Source of the DNA: Stenotrophomonas nitritireducens
Lineage (GTDB): Bacteria; Pseudomonadota; Gammaproteobacteria; Xanthomonadales; Xanthomonadaceae
Direction: 5' to 3'
Length of the DNA stretch: 64,000 nt
NCBI RefSeq assembly: GCF_001431425.1
Contig: NZ_LDJG01000010.1
Location: 1-64,000, forward strand
Positions 8,929 through 15,930 of the stretch are shown in pieces. How positions within the stretch are numbered: the stretch's first letter is position 1; the number at the start of each line of letters is the position of its first letter. The position numbers were made by a program, and so were the translations under genes. A model generated the notes under the pieces. The model worked only from the letters and a program-made list of their open reading frames with translations, was not told the DNA's origin and did no database searches.

Positions 8929-9079
8929 GTAGCGCCGGGCAACGCCCGGCGGAGCTTTCCGGTGAAGTCCCAGCGGGGCGTTGCCCCGCTCTACACGACC
9001 GCCGCGCTCTGTAGGGCCGGGCGACGCCCGGCGGGGCTTTCCCGGTGAAGCCCCAGCGGGGCGTTGCCCCGCTCTACAA
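8929..9079. repeat. Two tandem palindromic repeat units
   Basis: Two units of the dispersed family begin near 8930 and 9011 in inverted sense relative to those at 1572 (GCCGGGCAACGCCCGGCGGAGC first, then CAGCGGGGCGTTGCCCCGCTCTAC). They fill the space between the EamA gene and the M2 peptidase leader. The second unit ends at 9079, about 110 bp before the peptidase start. Confidence 0.85.
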
Positions 9080-9189
9080 GACGCAGATCGTCCAGCCTCC
9101 GTCTCGCTCCTCTCCACGCGTTCCTCGCCTCTTGCCGCGACCGCCGCGGCCCTCTAGCCTTCGCCGGTCAACTACCACCGGGGAATCGC

Positions 9190-11187
9190 GTGAAACAACG
9201 TCATCTGCTGCTGGCCCTCGCCGTGAGCGCCGGCGTGCTGTCGCTGGCCGCCTGCAACAAGGAAACCGCCACCGACACCGCCGCACCGGCGTCGCAGGCC
9301 GCGCCATCCGAGAGCGCCGACCAGTTCATCGCCCGGGTCAACGACGAGTACAAAGCCATGTACCCGGAAATGACCTCGGCGCAGTGGCTCTCGTCCACCT
9401 ACATCAACGACGATTCCGCGCGCGTGGCGGCCAAGGCCAACGAGCGCTGGCTGACCACGCTCAACGGCTGGATCGAACAGGCCGGCAAGTACGAAGGCCA
9501 GCCGATGAGCGAGGACACAAAGCGTGCCCTGCACCTGCTCAAGCTGATGACCGCCATGCCGGCCCCGCGCGACCCGGCCAAGCTGGCCGAACTGGCCGCC
9601 ATCGCCACCAAGCTGGAAGGCGACTACGGCGCCGGCACCTACTGCACCGGCGAAGGCGATGCGCAGAACTGCCGCCAGCTCGGTGAGCTGGAACAGGTGC
9701 TGGCGCGCTCGCACGACTACGCCAAGCAGCTCGACGCGTGGCAGGGCTGGCACTCCACCGCCGTGGCCTCGCGCGAGCCGTACCAGCGCTTCGTCGAACT
9801 GGTCAACGAAGGCGCGCGCGAACTGGGCTACACCGATGCCGGGCAGATGTGGCGCGCCGGCTACGACATGCCGGCCGAGCAGGTCGGCCCGGAAACCGAC
9901 CGCCTGTGGGAGCAGGTCAAGCCGCTGTACGAACAGCTGCACTGTTACACCCGCGCCAAGCTGGACAAGGAATACGGCAAGGACAAGGCCGAAGTCGGCG
10001 GCGGCCTGATCGCCGCGCACCTGACCGGCAACATGTGGCAGCAGGACTGGAGCAACCTGTGGGACCAGCTGCAGCCCTACCCCGGCGCCGGCAGCCTGGA
10101 CATCACCGCCGCGCTGGAGAAGCAGCACCAGGGCAACCTGAGCGCGGCGCTGGCCAAGGCCGGCGCCAACGCCGACGTCGCCGCCCGCTTCAAGGCCCAG
10201 CGCGAGGCCGAACTGGCCACCGCCAAACAGATGACCGAGCGCGCGCAGGACTTTTACGTGTCCCTGGGCATGCCCAAGCTGCCGCCCAGCTACTGGCAGA
10301 ACACCCAGTTCATCAAGCCGCTGGACCGCAACGTGGTCTGCCACGCCAGCGCCTGGGACATGAACATGGGCGGCGACGGCAAGGACGTGGGCGCGGACGT
10401 GCGCACCAAGATGTGCATCACCCCGAACGAAGAAAACTTCACCACCATCTACCACGAGCTCGGCCACATCTATTACGACCTGGCCTACAACCCGCTGCCG
10501 CCGTTGTTCCAGGGCGGCGCCAACGACGGCTTCCACGAAGCCATCGGCGACACCATCGTGCTGGCGATGACCCCGCAGTACCTCAACTCCATCGGCCTGG
10601 TCGACAAGCCGCAGGAAAGCCGCGAGGCCACCATCAACGCGCAGATGCGCATGGCGCTGAGCGGCGTGTCGTTCCTGCCGTTCGGCCTGATGATCGACCG
10701 CTGGCGCTGGGGCGTTTTCGACGGCTCGATCAAGCCCGAGCAGTACAACCAGAAGTGGTGGGAACTGAAGGCCCAGTACCAGGGCGTGGCCCCGGCCAGC
10801 GCGCGCGGCGAGGACTACTTCGACGCGGGCGCCAAGTACCACGTGCCGGGCAACACCCCGTACCTGCGCTATTTCCTGGCGCGCATCCTGCAGTACCAGT
10901 TCTACAAGGGACTGTGCGACGCCGCCGGTTATACCGGCCCGCTCAACCAGTGCACCTTCTACGGCAACAAGGAAGCCGGCCAGAAGTACTGGGCCATGCT
11001 CAGCAAGGGCGCCAGCCAGCCGTGGCAGGCCACCCTCAAGGAACTGACCGGCACCGAGAAACTCGACGCCGCGCCGATGCTGGAATACTTCGCCCCGCTG
11101 CAGGAATGGCTCAAGCAGCAGAACGAAGGGCAGATGTGCGGGTGGCAGGCGGGCACCCCGCAGCCGGTGAAGCCGGCGGCGCCGTAA
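9190..11187 (+). CDS. M2-family (angiotensin-converting-enzyme-like) peptidase lipoprotein
   Basis: This 665-residue zinc dipeptidyl carboxypeptidase belongs to the ACE family. It starts with a lipoprotein signal (hydrophobic LLLALAVSAGVLSLAAC, lipid-modified Cys22), so it should be anchored in the envelope facing the periplasm. The catalytic site TIYHELGHIYYD has His422, Glu423 and His426; the third zinc ligand is Glu450 in GFHEAIGDT, at the correct spacing. The start is a GTG, chosen because it begins the signal peptide; upstream in-frame residues are arginine-rich noise. Bacterial M2 peptidases are common in xanthomonads; the natural substrate is unknown. Standalone gene. Confidence 0.94.
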   Translation: MKQRHLLLALAVSAGVLSLAACNKETATDTAAPASQAAPSESADQFIARVNDEYKAMYPEMTSAQWLSSTYINDDSARVAAKANERWLTTLNGWIEQAGKYEGQPMSEDTKRALHLLKLMTAMPAPRDPAKLAELAAIATKLEGDYGAGTYCTGEGDAQNCRQLGELEQVLARSHDYAKQLDAWQGWHSTAVASREPYQRFVELVNEGARELGYTDAGQMWRAGYDMPAEQVGPETDRLWEQVKPLYEQLHCYTRAKLDKEYGKDKAEVGGGLIAAHLTGNMWQQDWSNLWDQLQPYPGAGSLDITAALEKQHQGNLSAALAKAGANADVAARFKAQREAELATAKQMTERAQDFYVSLGMPKLPPSYWQNTQFIKPLDRNVVCHASAWDMNMGGDGKDVGADVRTKMCITPNEENFTTIYHELGHIYYDLAYNPLPPLFQGGANDGFHEAIGDTIVLAMTPQYLNSIGLVDKPQESREATINAQMRMALSGVSFLPFGLMIDRWRWGVFDGSIKPEQYNQKWWELKAQYQGVAPASARGEDYFDAGAKYHVPGNTPYLRYFLARILQYQFYKGLCDAAGYTGPLNQCTFYGNKEAGQKYWAMLSKGASQPWQATLKELTGTEKLDAAPMLEYFAPLQEWLKQQNEGQMCGWQAGTPQPVKPAAP

Positions 11188-11209
11188 AGCCGGGTTGAAG
11201 CGTGGAGAC

Positions 11210-11233
11210 GAAGGGCGCCTCAAGGCGCCCTTC
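11210..11233 (+). terminator. Hairpin after the M2 peptidase gene
   Basis: A perfect 10-bp stem (11210-11219 with 11224-11233) closed by TCAA lies 22 bp after the peptidase stop. No run of T follows, so it is a weak intrinsic terminator or an RNA-stabilising hairpin. Its stem sequence is the same as that of the terminator at 11801. Confidence 0.5.
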
Positions 11234-11289
11234 GCTCAGGTGAAACCCGCGCGTGCCCCATATCTCGACATGACCTTAAAACACTGCCC

Positions 11290-11697
11290 ATGACCGATAT
11301 TTCCGCAAGCAGATCTCCCGGACTTTCCCCTGCCCCAGCAACACCGGCACACTCGCGGGGAATCATCTGGCTGCTCATCGGCCTGATCTCCAGCATCGTC
11401 GCGGCCATCGCCATCACCCTGATCGGCGCATGGGTTTTCCCGCAGTTCTCCGACACCTTCACCGCCTTCAGCCTGTCCGGCAACGAGTTGCCGCTGCTCA
11501 CTCGCCTGACCACCCGCTTCTACCCCGCCATCTGGTGCGCCCCGGCTCTCGTGATCCTGATCCGGCTGTCCTGGCCCAGCAAGGCCCGCCGCCCGATCGC
11601 CGCAGGCGTGCTCGGACTGCTCACGCTGTTCGGCGGCGTGCCCCTGGTTTTTCTGTCGGCCTACCTGCCGATTTTCCAGCTGCTCTCGTCGGTGTAG
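11290..11697 (+). CDS. Small membrane protein of unknown function
   Basis: The 135-residue product has a Ser/Pro-rich N-terminus and three predicted membrane segments (about residues 24-50, 75-95 and 101-125). No motif is recognised. It sits alone between two hairpins with the same stem sequence (11210 and 11801), so it is probably a monocistronic unit. Its GC content and codon use match the core chromosome, unlike the cassette genes that follow. Confidence 0.6.
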   Translation: MTDISASRSPGLSPAPATPAHSRGIIWLLIGLISSIVAAIAITLIGAWVFPQFSDTFTAFSLSGNELPLLTRLTTRFYPAIWCAPALVILIRLSWPSKARRPIAAGVLGLLTLFGGVPLVFLSAYLPIFQLLSSV

Positions 11698-11800
11698 GCG
11701 CCGCCGCCCCGGATTGAAGTGAACGGTTAAAAGCCGATGCAACCGGCAGGTTGATATCGCAACACCGGCGCACCATGGAGCCGGAGCAAAACCAGAACAC

Positions 11801-11830
11801 GAAGGGCGCCCGATGGCGCCCTTCGCTTTT
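11801..11830 (+). terminator. Intrinsic terminator
   Basis: A perfect 10-bp stem (GAAGGGCGCC 11801-11810 with GGCGCCCTTC 11815-11824), loop CGAT, then GCTTTT. It stands about 100 bp after the stop of the small membrane protein gene and closes the core segment before the integron array. Confidence 0.75.
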
Positions 11831-12104
11831 CTGCATCCAACCACGCTGACCTGCGCGGCAATCCGGTTACGTCGCATCCGCGTTACACCCACGGGCCAGC
11901 AGGTGTATTCGTTACAGCAGCATTCCTGCGGTATAACGCCGAAGCAAAACCATCCTACCCAATCGCTCAAGAGCCCTCCAAGCAACTGATGCAGAAAGGG
12001 AAAGCCACGCATTGCCAGCCCAATGGAAGTCAGCCATGATCCGCATTACACCGCGTTTAGGCGGTCCAATAGGCGTTGAGGTTGCACGGACACATCAGGG
12101 GGAT
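11831..12104. other. Gene-free left border of the integron array
   Basis: No gene or integrase is visible here. The stretch CAATAGGCGTTGAGG (12067-12081) resembles the right end of the attC sites further on (ATTCAGGCGTTAGGC) and may be a decayed attC or attI core, with GTTGAGG in place of GTTRRRY. Base composition falls from here to about 14.7 kb. No integron integrase gene was seen on either strand. Confidence 0.4.
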
Positions 12105-12107
12105 ATG

Positions 12108-12740
12108 ATGGAAATAGCAAACACACTCATCATCTCTGCCACGCTACTCGGCCCAATTCTTGCCGTACAAGCTCAGAAGACGATTGAGCGTATTCGCGAG
12201 AGAAGACAGCGAAAGCTCTGGGTATTCCACACCTTAATGGCAACGCGCGCAGCTCGTCTAAGCACTGAGCACGTGCAAGCGCTCAACATGATTGACCTGA
12301 CGTTCTATGGTCATAGAGCTCTAGGGATACATCGTCGATCTAAGCGGGAGCAGACGGTGCTGAACTCTTGGCGAGAGTACCTGGACCACCTTGAAACAAA
12401 ATTTGAGGATGATCAAGCGGCGAACTGGAGAGCACGCGGAGAAGAGCTCTTTGTCAACTTGCTAAACGCAATTGCAGTTGACGTTGACTTTACCTTTGAC
12501 CGCGTCCAGCTAAAAAAGCACATCTACTCACCCGTGGCTCATGGTCGCCTTGAGGAGGAACAAGAAAGGCTGCGCCGTCTCGCCATTGATGTTCTTTCCG
12601 GAGCAAGCCCCCTAAGCATGAATGTCACCAGCTTTCCAATTGATGAAGACGCATTGAAAGCACAGATTGATTTGCATCAGTCGCTACGATCTGCTTTAAA
12701 CGGTGACGGGTCGCTTACAGTCAAAGTTAAAGATGACTAG
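12108..12740 (+). CDS. Integron cassette 1: DUF6680-like protein with N-terminal membrane helix
   Basis: The 210-residue product begins with a hydrophobic segment (NTLIISATLLGPILAVQAQ) that looks like a membrane anchor. A charged helical region (RIRERRQRKLWVFHTLMATRAARLS) and a mostly alpha-helical remainder follow. The pattern recalls the DUF6680 family, recognised from memory only. Two ATGs are adjacent at 12105 and 12108; the second has the better spacing to AGGGGG. Codon use is clearly less GC-rich than in flanking core genes. Its stop lies 6 bp before attC1, as in a cassette. Function unknown. Confidence 0.8.
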   Translation: MEIANTLIISATLLGPILAVQAQKTIERIRERRQRKLWVFHTLMATRAARLSTEHVQALNMIDLTFYGHRALGIHRRSKREQTVLNSWREYLDHLETKFEDDQAANWRARGEELFVNLLNAIAVDVDFTFDRVQLKKHIYSPVAHGRLEEEQERLRRLAIDVLSGASPLSMNVTSFPIDEDALKAQIDLHQSLRSALNGDGSLTVKVKDD

Positions 12741-12746
12741 CGTGCA

Positions 12747-12806
12747 ACCTAACAATTCATTCAAGCCGACACCGCTTCGCGGCGCGGCTTAACTCAGGCG
12801 TTAGAC
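12747..12806 (+). repeat. attC site 1
   Basis: Inverse core ACCTAAC (12747-12753) and core GTTAGAC (12800-12806) flank an imperfect palindrome with AAGCCGAC...GGCGCGGCTT arms. It is complete and should be recombination-competent. Confidence 0.93.
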
Positions 12807-12811
12807 CTGCT

Positions 12812-13123
12812 ATGAAACCTCTCGTAATCCCACCCGCCACACAGCGCGATGACAATTCCATCCAAATGCTCAGCGCTTGGATCGCTGAGCACGGGCAGCA
12901 CTGCACGATTAACATCGGCCTATGGCAGGACAACGGTCGTGAGGAGGCCCCGGCATGGGGCATCTTCCTAGCTGACACCATCCGCCACATCGCCAATGCA
13001 CTCCAGGAGCAGTACGGCCAATCTGCACCCGACACCATTGCAGCCATCCTGGAATCACTCCACGACGAGCTGGGCAACCCCACATTTGATGCCAAAGGCG
13101 CCTTTAGTCATGGTCACGGGTAG
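12812..13123 (+). CDS. Integron cassette 2: DUF5076-like small protein
   Basis: The 103-residue cytoplasmic protein has a layout (VIPPATQRDDNSIQMLSAWIAEHGQHC..., then AWGIFLADTIRHIANALQ) that matches my memory of DUF5076, a family often found as cassette or small accessory genes. It ends in a His/Gly tail (SHGHG). The start ATG lies 5 bp after the core of attC1 with no obvious Shine-Dalgarno, common for cassette genes. The stop abuts attC2. Function unknown. Confidence 0.78.
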   Translation: MKPLVIPPATQRDDNSIQMLSAWIAEHGQHCTINIGLWQDNGREEAPAWGIFLADTIRHIANALQEQYGQSAPDTIAAILESLHDELGNPTFDAKGAFSHGHG

Positions 13124-13126
13124 CAG

Positions 13127-13186
13127 GTCTAACAATTCATTCAAGCCGAAGCCGCTTCGCGGCTCGGCTTAATTCAGGCGTTAGGC
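13127..13186 (+). repeat. attC site 2
   Basis: Inverse core GTCTAAC (13127-13133), core GTTAGGC (13180-13186), same palindromic middle with two substitutions (GAAGCCGC, GGCTCGG). Intact. Confidence 0.93.
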
Positions 13187-13202
13187 ATCAAAGGACGGAT
13201 CT

Positions 13203-13475
13203 GTGCGCGTTGACTTAGCCCTCTTTGAAGGTGACGAACTGCTGACCCGCGACAGCTTTCGCGTAGGTGCTGCCGAGCTCTCAAGCTTTTCCCCGCTGTT
13301 CAAAATCACTCACAAGCTCGGGCAAGAAGCGGCGGATATTGTTCTTTCAGAGTTCCCAACTCATGTTGACCTCAACACAATCGTCCTTAAGATGCCAATT
13401 CATGAGTCCTCTGATTGGGAGTCAATCGACATGGGCAGGTACTCGCTGGCATTCTGGTGTCGGCTTGATGCCTAA
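13203..13475 (+). CDS. Integron cassette 3: hypothetical protein
   Basis: The 90-residue product starts at GTG 13203 behind AAGGA (13191-13195). It has no signal peptide, membrane segment or familiar motif; predicted structure is mixed (RVDLALFEGDELLTRDSF, then a helix KLGQEAADIVL). The reading frame runs to the inverse core of attC3, with the stop overlapping that core. It is recognised as a gene mainly by cassette position and codon pattern. Confidence 0.65.
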   Translation: MRVDLALFEGDELLTRDSFRVGAAELSSFSPLFKITHKLGQEAADIVLSEFPTHVDLNTIVLKMPIHESSDWESIDMGRYSLAFWCRLDA

Positions 13476-13529
13476 CAATTCATTCAAGCCGACGCCGCTT
13501 CGCGGCGCGGCTTAATTCCAGAGTTAGGT
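13470..13529 (+). repeat. attC site 3
   Basis: Inverse core GCCTAAC (13470-13476) and core GTTAGGT (13523-13529). The right part reads CCAGAGTTAGG instead of CAGGCGTTAGG. The stop codon of cassette 3 lies inside the inverse core. Confidence 0.93.
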
Positions 13530-13533
13530 GGCA

Positions 13534-13905
13534 ATGATGCGTATTTTCAAGGGGGTTGGACTTGGCCTGACGCTAGTCGGCCTTGCTGGATGCGGGCCGC
13601 GTCTAACTGATAGCGGAGTACTCAACTATGCGTCCACTGGCTATGACAAAAGGCTCTACGACCAACCACCCAAGATCCTGGGCAGTCTGCGGGGCGTCGA
13701 CGTAGTTGTTGAGTACAAATGTAGTGACATCTGCCCCAACCATACCGTCCGTATTATTCGATTCGAGTTGCCGAACGGCATGACCTGCAATGAGGCCGGA
13801 GGCCGCTATACCTACTTCGAGCTACCTCCGTTTAGTATGCAGCCCGAAGGCGGGTACTGCGTTCCCGCCGTACTGCTGGATAACTGGGACCAGTACGTGA
13901 AATGA
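13534..13905 (+). CDS. Integron cassette 4: small predicted lipoprotein
   Basis: The 123-residue product begins MMRIFKGVGLGLTLVGLAGC, a classical lipoprotein signal with lipobox LAGC and lipid Cys at about residue 20. The mature part has several cysteines (VEYKCSDICPNH, MTCNEAGG, GGYCVPAV) that could form disulfides in the periplasm. No family recognised. The start lies 5 bp after the core of attC3; the stop is 8 bp before attC4. Confidence 0.8.
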   Translation: MMRIFKGVGLGLTLVGLAGCGPRLTDSGVLNYASTGYDKRLYDQPPKILGSLRGVDVVVEYKCSDICPNHTVRIIRFELPNGMTCNEAGGRYTYFELPPFSMQPEGGYCVPAVLLDNWDQYVK

Positions 13906-13912
13906 GTTCACC

Positions 13913-13972
13913 ACCTAACAGTTCATCCAAGCCGACACCGCTTCGTGGCGCGACTTAATTCCGGAGTTAGGC
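13913..13972 (+). repeat. attC site 4
   Basis: Inverse core ACCTAAC (13913-13919) and core GTTAGGC (13966-13972). Several substitutions against the others (AGTTCATCC, CTTCGTGGCGCGAC) keep the pairing mostly intact. Confidence 0.92.
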
Positions 13973-13986
13973 GCCAGGGGATGATC

Positions 13987-14301
13987 ATGAAAACCGCAAG
14001 CAAGTTCATCGTCGTTGCCGCTACCTCGCTTGCTCTTGGCATGCCAGCCTCCGCACAGGATGACTTGTCGGCCCAAGGCATTCTGGCAATCGGAAAGAAG
14101 ACCGGTGCCTGCGGCATCATGGATTCAATGATTCAGTTCCAAAAGACCATTCGCATGGAGGGCGGTGAGGCATTTGTGCTTCGCTTCTGGGAGGTAGAGG
14201 CTGCAAGACTCGGAATGTCTGTCCAGCAACTCTCGGAACAGTGCAACAAGTCGGTATCCGCATACGACACGCTCTGGAGCACAGCTGAGGCATTGCCTTG
14301 A
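13987..14301 (+). CDS. Integron cassette 5: secreted small protein of unknown function
   Basis: The 104-residue product starts with a Sec signal peptide (KTASKFIVVAATSLALGMPASAQ, cleavage after SAQ likely). The mature domain has about 80 residues with two cysteines (GACGIM, LSEQCNK). ATG 13987 is preferred over ATG 13981 because AGGGG (13975-13979) then has proper spacing. The stop is 7 bp before attC5. No family recognised. Confidence 0.78.
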   Translation: MKTASKFIVVAATSLALGMPASAQDDLSAQGILAIGKKTGACGIMDSMIQFQKTIRMEGGEAFVLRFWEVEAARLGMSVQQLSEQCNKSVSAYDTLWSTAEALP

Positions 14302-14308
14302 TGTACAC

Positions 14309-14368
14309 ATCTAACAATTCATTCAAGCCGACACCGCTTCGCGGCGCGGCTTAATTCAGGCGCCAAGT
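14309..14368 (+). repeat. attC site 5, right core decayed
   Basis: Inverse core ATCTAAC (14309-14315) and the palindromic middle are perfect, but the right core reads GCCAAGT (14362-14368) instead of GTTRRRY. The cassette junction is therefore probably no longer cut. Confidence 0.85.
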
Positions 14369-14371
14369 GTC

Positions 14372-14638
14372 ATGGAATTTTCCCAGCCTGCGCCAACAAA
14401 AAGCATAGCTGTTCTATGCAGCTTGGCGGTGCTACCTGATGGTTCATTGAGGGTGGTACTTGACGACGCTCGCAAGGGCCAAGAGCCAGGCACTTGGGCA
14501 TACCAAAGCTTGGTGACCTTCAAGGACTACCCACCTGGCACCCTTGAGGACTTGGCTACACTCCCGGAGGAAGAGCTGGCAAACTTCGGCTATTACGTGC
14601 TGGCCCGCCTGCTCGCGAGCAACGGACTTGGAACCTAA
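14372..14638 (+). CDS. Integron cassette 6: hypothetical protein
   Basis: The 88-residue product has no signal peptide. A beta-rich N-terminal half (KSIAVLCSLAVLPDGSLRVVLDD) is followed by a short helical region (TLEDLATLPEEELANFGYYVLARLL). No family recognised. The ATG lies 3 bp after the damaged core of attC5 and the stop overlaps the inverse core of attC6. Confidence 0.7.
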   Translation: MEFSQPAPTKSIAVLCSLAVLPDGSLRVVLDDARKGQEPGTWAYQSLVTFKDYPPGTLEDLATLPEEELANFGYYVLARLLASNGLGT

Positions 14639-14693
14639 CCGTTCGCTCAAGCCGAATCCGCCTCGCGGACCAGCTTGGTTACGGAGTATTGCC
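14633..14693 (+). repeat. attC site 6, degenerate array end
   Basis: Inverse core ACCTAAC (14633-14639) is good. The middle diverges (CGAATCCGCCTCGCGGACCAGCTT) and the right core is GTATTGC, so this site looks inactive. It marks the distal end of the array. Confidence 0.75.
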
Positions 14694-15055
14694 GGTGGAC
14701 AAAACATGTTTTGCCTACCCGCCATCGCAGATCAGCTCTCCGGGCTCGGAACGATCGTGATGCAGCCATCTTCAATGTGCATGCTCGCCTTCTGGCCTGC
14801 GATAAAGCCCGCATGCCGCAGCCAGTGACCTCGCAGTCGGATATACAGCGAAGGTGTACGAAAGCGACGCCCCTGCTCTCCGGCAAGAACAACCCGTCCG
14901 CATACCGGTTTCGCAGTGCCGATCAACCGGCCAGTTTTTTCGCCAACCGTATTCGTATGCCGGCTTGCAAGATGGCTGTCGCAGCATGGGGTGCGATGGG
15001 TTCTTTCGCCGCAGGCCGGTAAAGTGTCGAAGCCTTCCTGCAGGAAACCCGCACC
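14694..15055. other. Gene-poor right border of the integron array
   Basis: No convincing gene in 362 bp. It begins with a perfect 14-bp palindrome CAAAACATGTTTTG (14700-14713), a possible protein-binding site. The rest has scattered stops in all frames and intermediate base composition and may be a decayed cassette. Confidence 0.4.
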
Positions 15056-15361
15056 GTGTTCCTTTACTACGGCATCAGCCTCGTCATCAGCATGCTGGCA
15101 TTGGCCGCCTGGACAATCGTCGCCGTGACGCACGTACCGGCGTATCACGGCGACGGCACCGGTCCGGATGGCGTCGTGATTCTGCTTTACCTGTCGCTCT
15201 GGCCTGTCGGCCTGCTGCTGGCGCACTCCGCCGGGTTGGCGTGGATCGTACATGCGAGGCGTCCCGCATCGATCCTGCAGGGTCGCCAGGGCCTCGCCGT
15301 GCATGGCGTGCTGGGTACCGCATTTGTCCTGTACGCGCTGTACCTGTTCCATCCGGGCTGA
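15056..15361 (+). CDS. Small membrane protein, hypothetical
   Basis: The 101-residue product has three predicted membrane segments (about residues 3-26, 41-65 and 80-98). It starts at GTG (MFLYYGISLVISMLALAAWTIV). No motif or family recognised. It converges on the next gene with a shared terminator hairpin between them. Codon use is core-like, so it probably lies outside the integron. Confidence 0.6.
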   Translation: MFLYYGISLVISMLALAAWTIVAVTHVPAYHGDGTGPDGVVILLYLSLWPVGLLLAHSAGLAWIVHARRPASILQGRQGLAVHGVLGTAFVLYALYLFHPG

Positions 15362-15383
15362 TTCAACACGCCTTGCTCATACG

Positions 15384-15409
15384 ACAAGGGCGCCCCGCGG
15401 CGCCCTTGT
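15384..15409. terminator. Bidirectional hairpin between convergent genes
   Basis: A perfect 11-bp stem (15384-15394 with 15399-15409) with a CCGC loop lies between the stops of the convergent genes ending at 15361 and 15431. There is no long U-tract on either strand. Confidence 0.65.
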
Positions 15410-15430
15410 CCGTTCACGCCCCGACACAAC

Positions 15431-15847
15431 TCAATGCGTGGCCGCAGCATCCTTCGCACCGATGCCGAGCTCCGCGGCCAGGTTGCGCTTCCAGGTATCG
15501 AAGTCGATGCCCTGCTCCGCCACTTCGGCATGCGCGGCATCCTTCAGCGCGTCGGAGTACATCAGCCGTACGGGCTTGCCACTGCGTTCGTGCAGTTCGG
15601 CGGCCTGCATGATCAACGCCAGCACGCGGGCGGCGCTGGGGGTTTCGCCGGCAATTTTGCCGTCCATGCCCAGCACCCATTCGCCGTCGCGGCGGACGAT
15701 GCCGGCCAGCAGGGTGCGCTGCTGGTCGCGCAGTTCGGCATGCGGTTCCACCGTGGCCTTCGGCGCCGGGTTGGCGGCAGTCTGGTTGCGCTCGCGCTCG
15801 GCCAGCTTTTTCTTCGCCTCGCGGCGGCCCTTGGAGTGGATGGACAT
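15431..15847 (-). CDS. Conserved hypothetical protein with basic N-terminus
   Basis: The 138-residue soluble protein starts with a highly charged stretch (SIHSKGRREAKKKLAERER). A small domain (LLAGIVRRDGEWVLGMDGKIAGETPSAARVLALIMQAAELH) and a C-terminal helix pair follow. It resembles proteins annotated as hypothetical in xanthomonads. The start is the only ATG fitting the frame. It lies 83 bp downstream of the efflux pump gene on the same strand. Function unknown. Confidence 0.7.
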   Translation of the reverse strand: MSIHSKGRREAKKKLAERERNQTAANPAPKATVEPHAELRDQQRTLLAGIVRRDGEWVLGMDGKIAGETPSAARVLALIMQAAELHERSGKPVRLMYSDALKDAAHAEVAEQGIDFDTWKRNLAAELGIGAKDAAATH

Positions 15848-15930
15848 GGTTGCAGGCTTCCGATGACGGCCTTGGTGGCCGGTAGGGGGAGAGTGAAGCA
15901 GGTGGAGTGATGCGGGAATGGACGCCGGGC

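Larger units (their letters stand above)
12075..14693 (+). mobile_element. Integron gene-cassette array without integrase (CALIN-like)
   Basis: Six attC sites, each 60 bp or so and nearly identical, alternate with six small same-strand genes. Each site starts with an inverse core RYYYAAC (e.g. ACCTAAC, GTCTAAC, GCCTAAC) directly behind a gene. It continues with a central palindrome (AAGCCGACACCGCTTCGCGGCGCGGCTT type) and ends with a core GTTRRRY (GTTAGAC, GTTAGGC, GTTAGGT) just before the next gene. This is the definition of attC and of gene cassettes. The last two sites have damaged right cores. No intI gene is present in the window, so cassettes were either delivered here by an integrase elsewhere or the array lost its integrase. 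Confidence 0.9.

Noticed and set aside
12747..14693. The CAAGCCGACACCGCTTCGCGG repeats considered as ordinary REP sequences
   Set aside because: Each has integron core sequences at both ends and lies directly after a small gene in one orientation, which defines attC.
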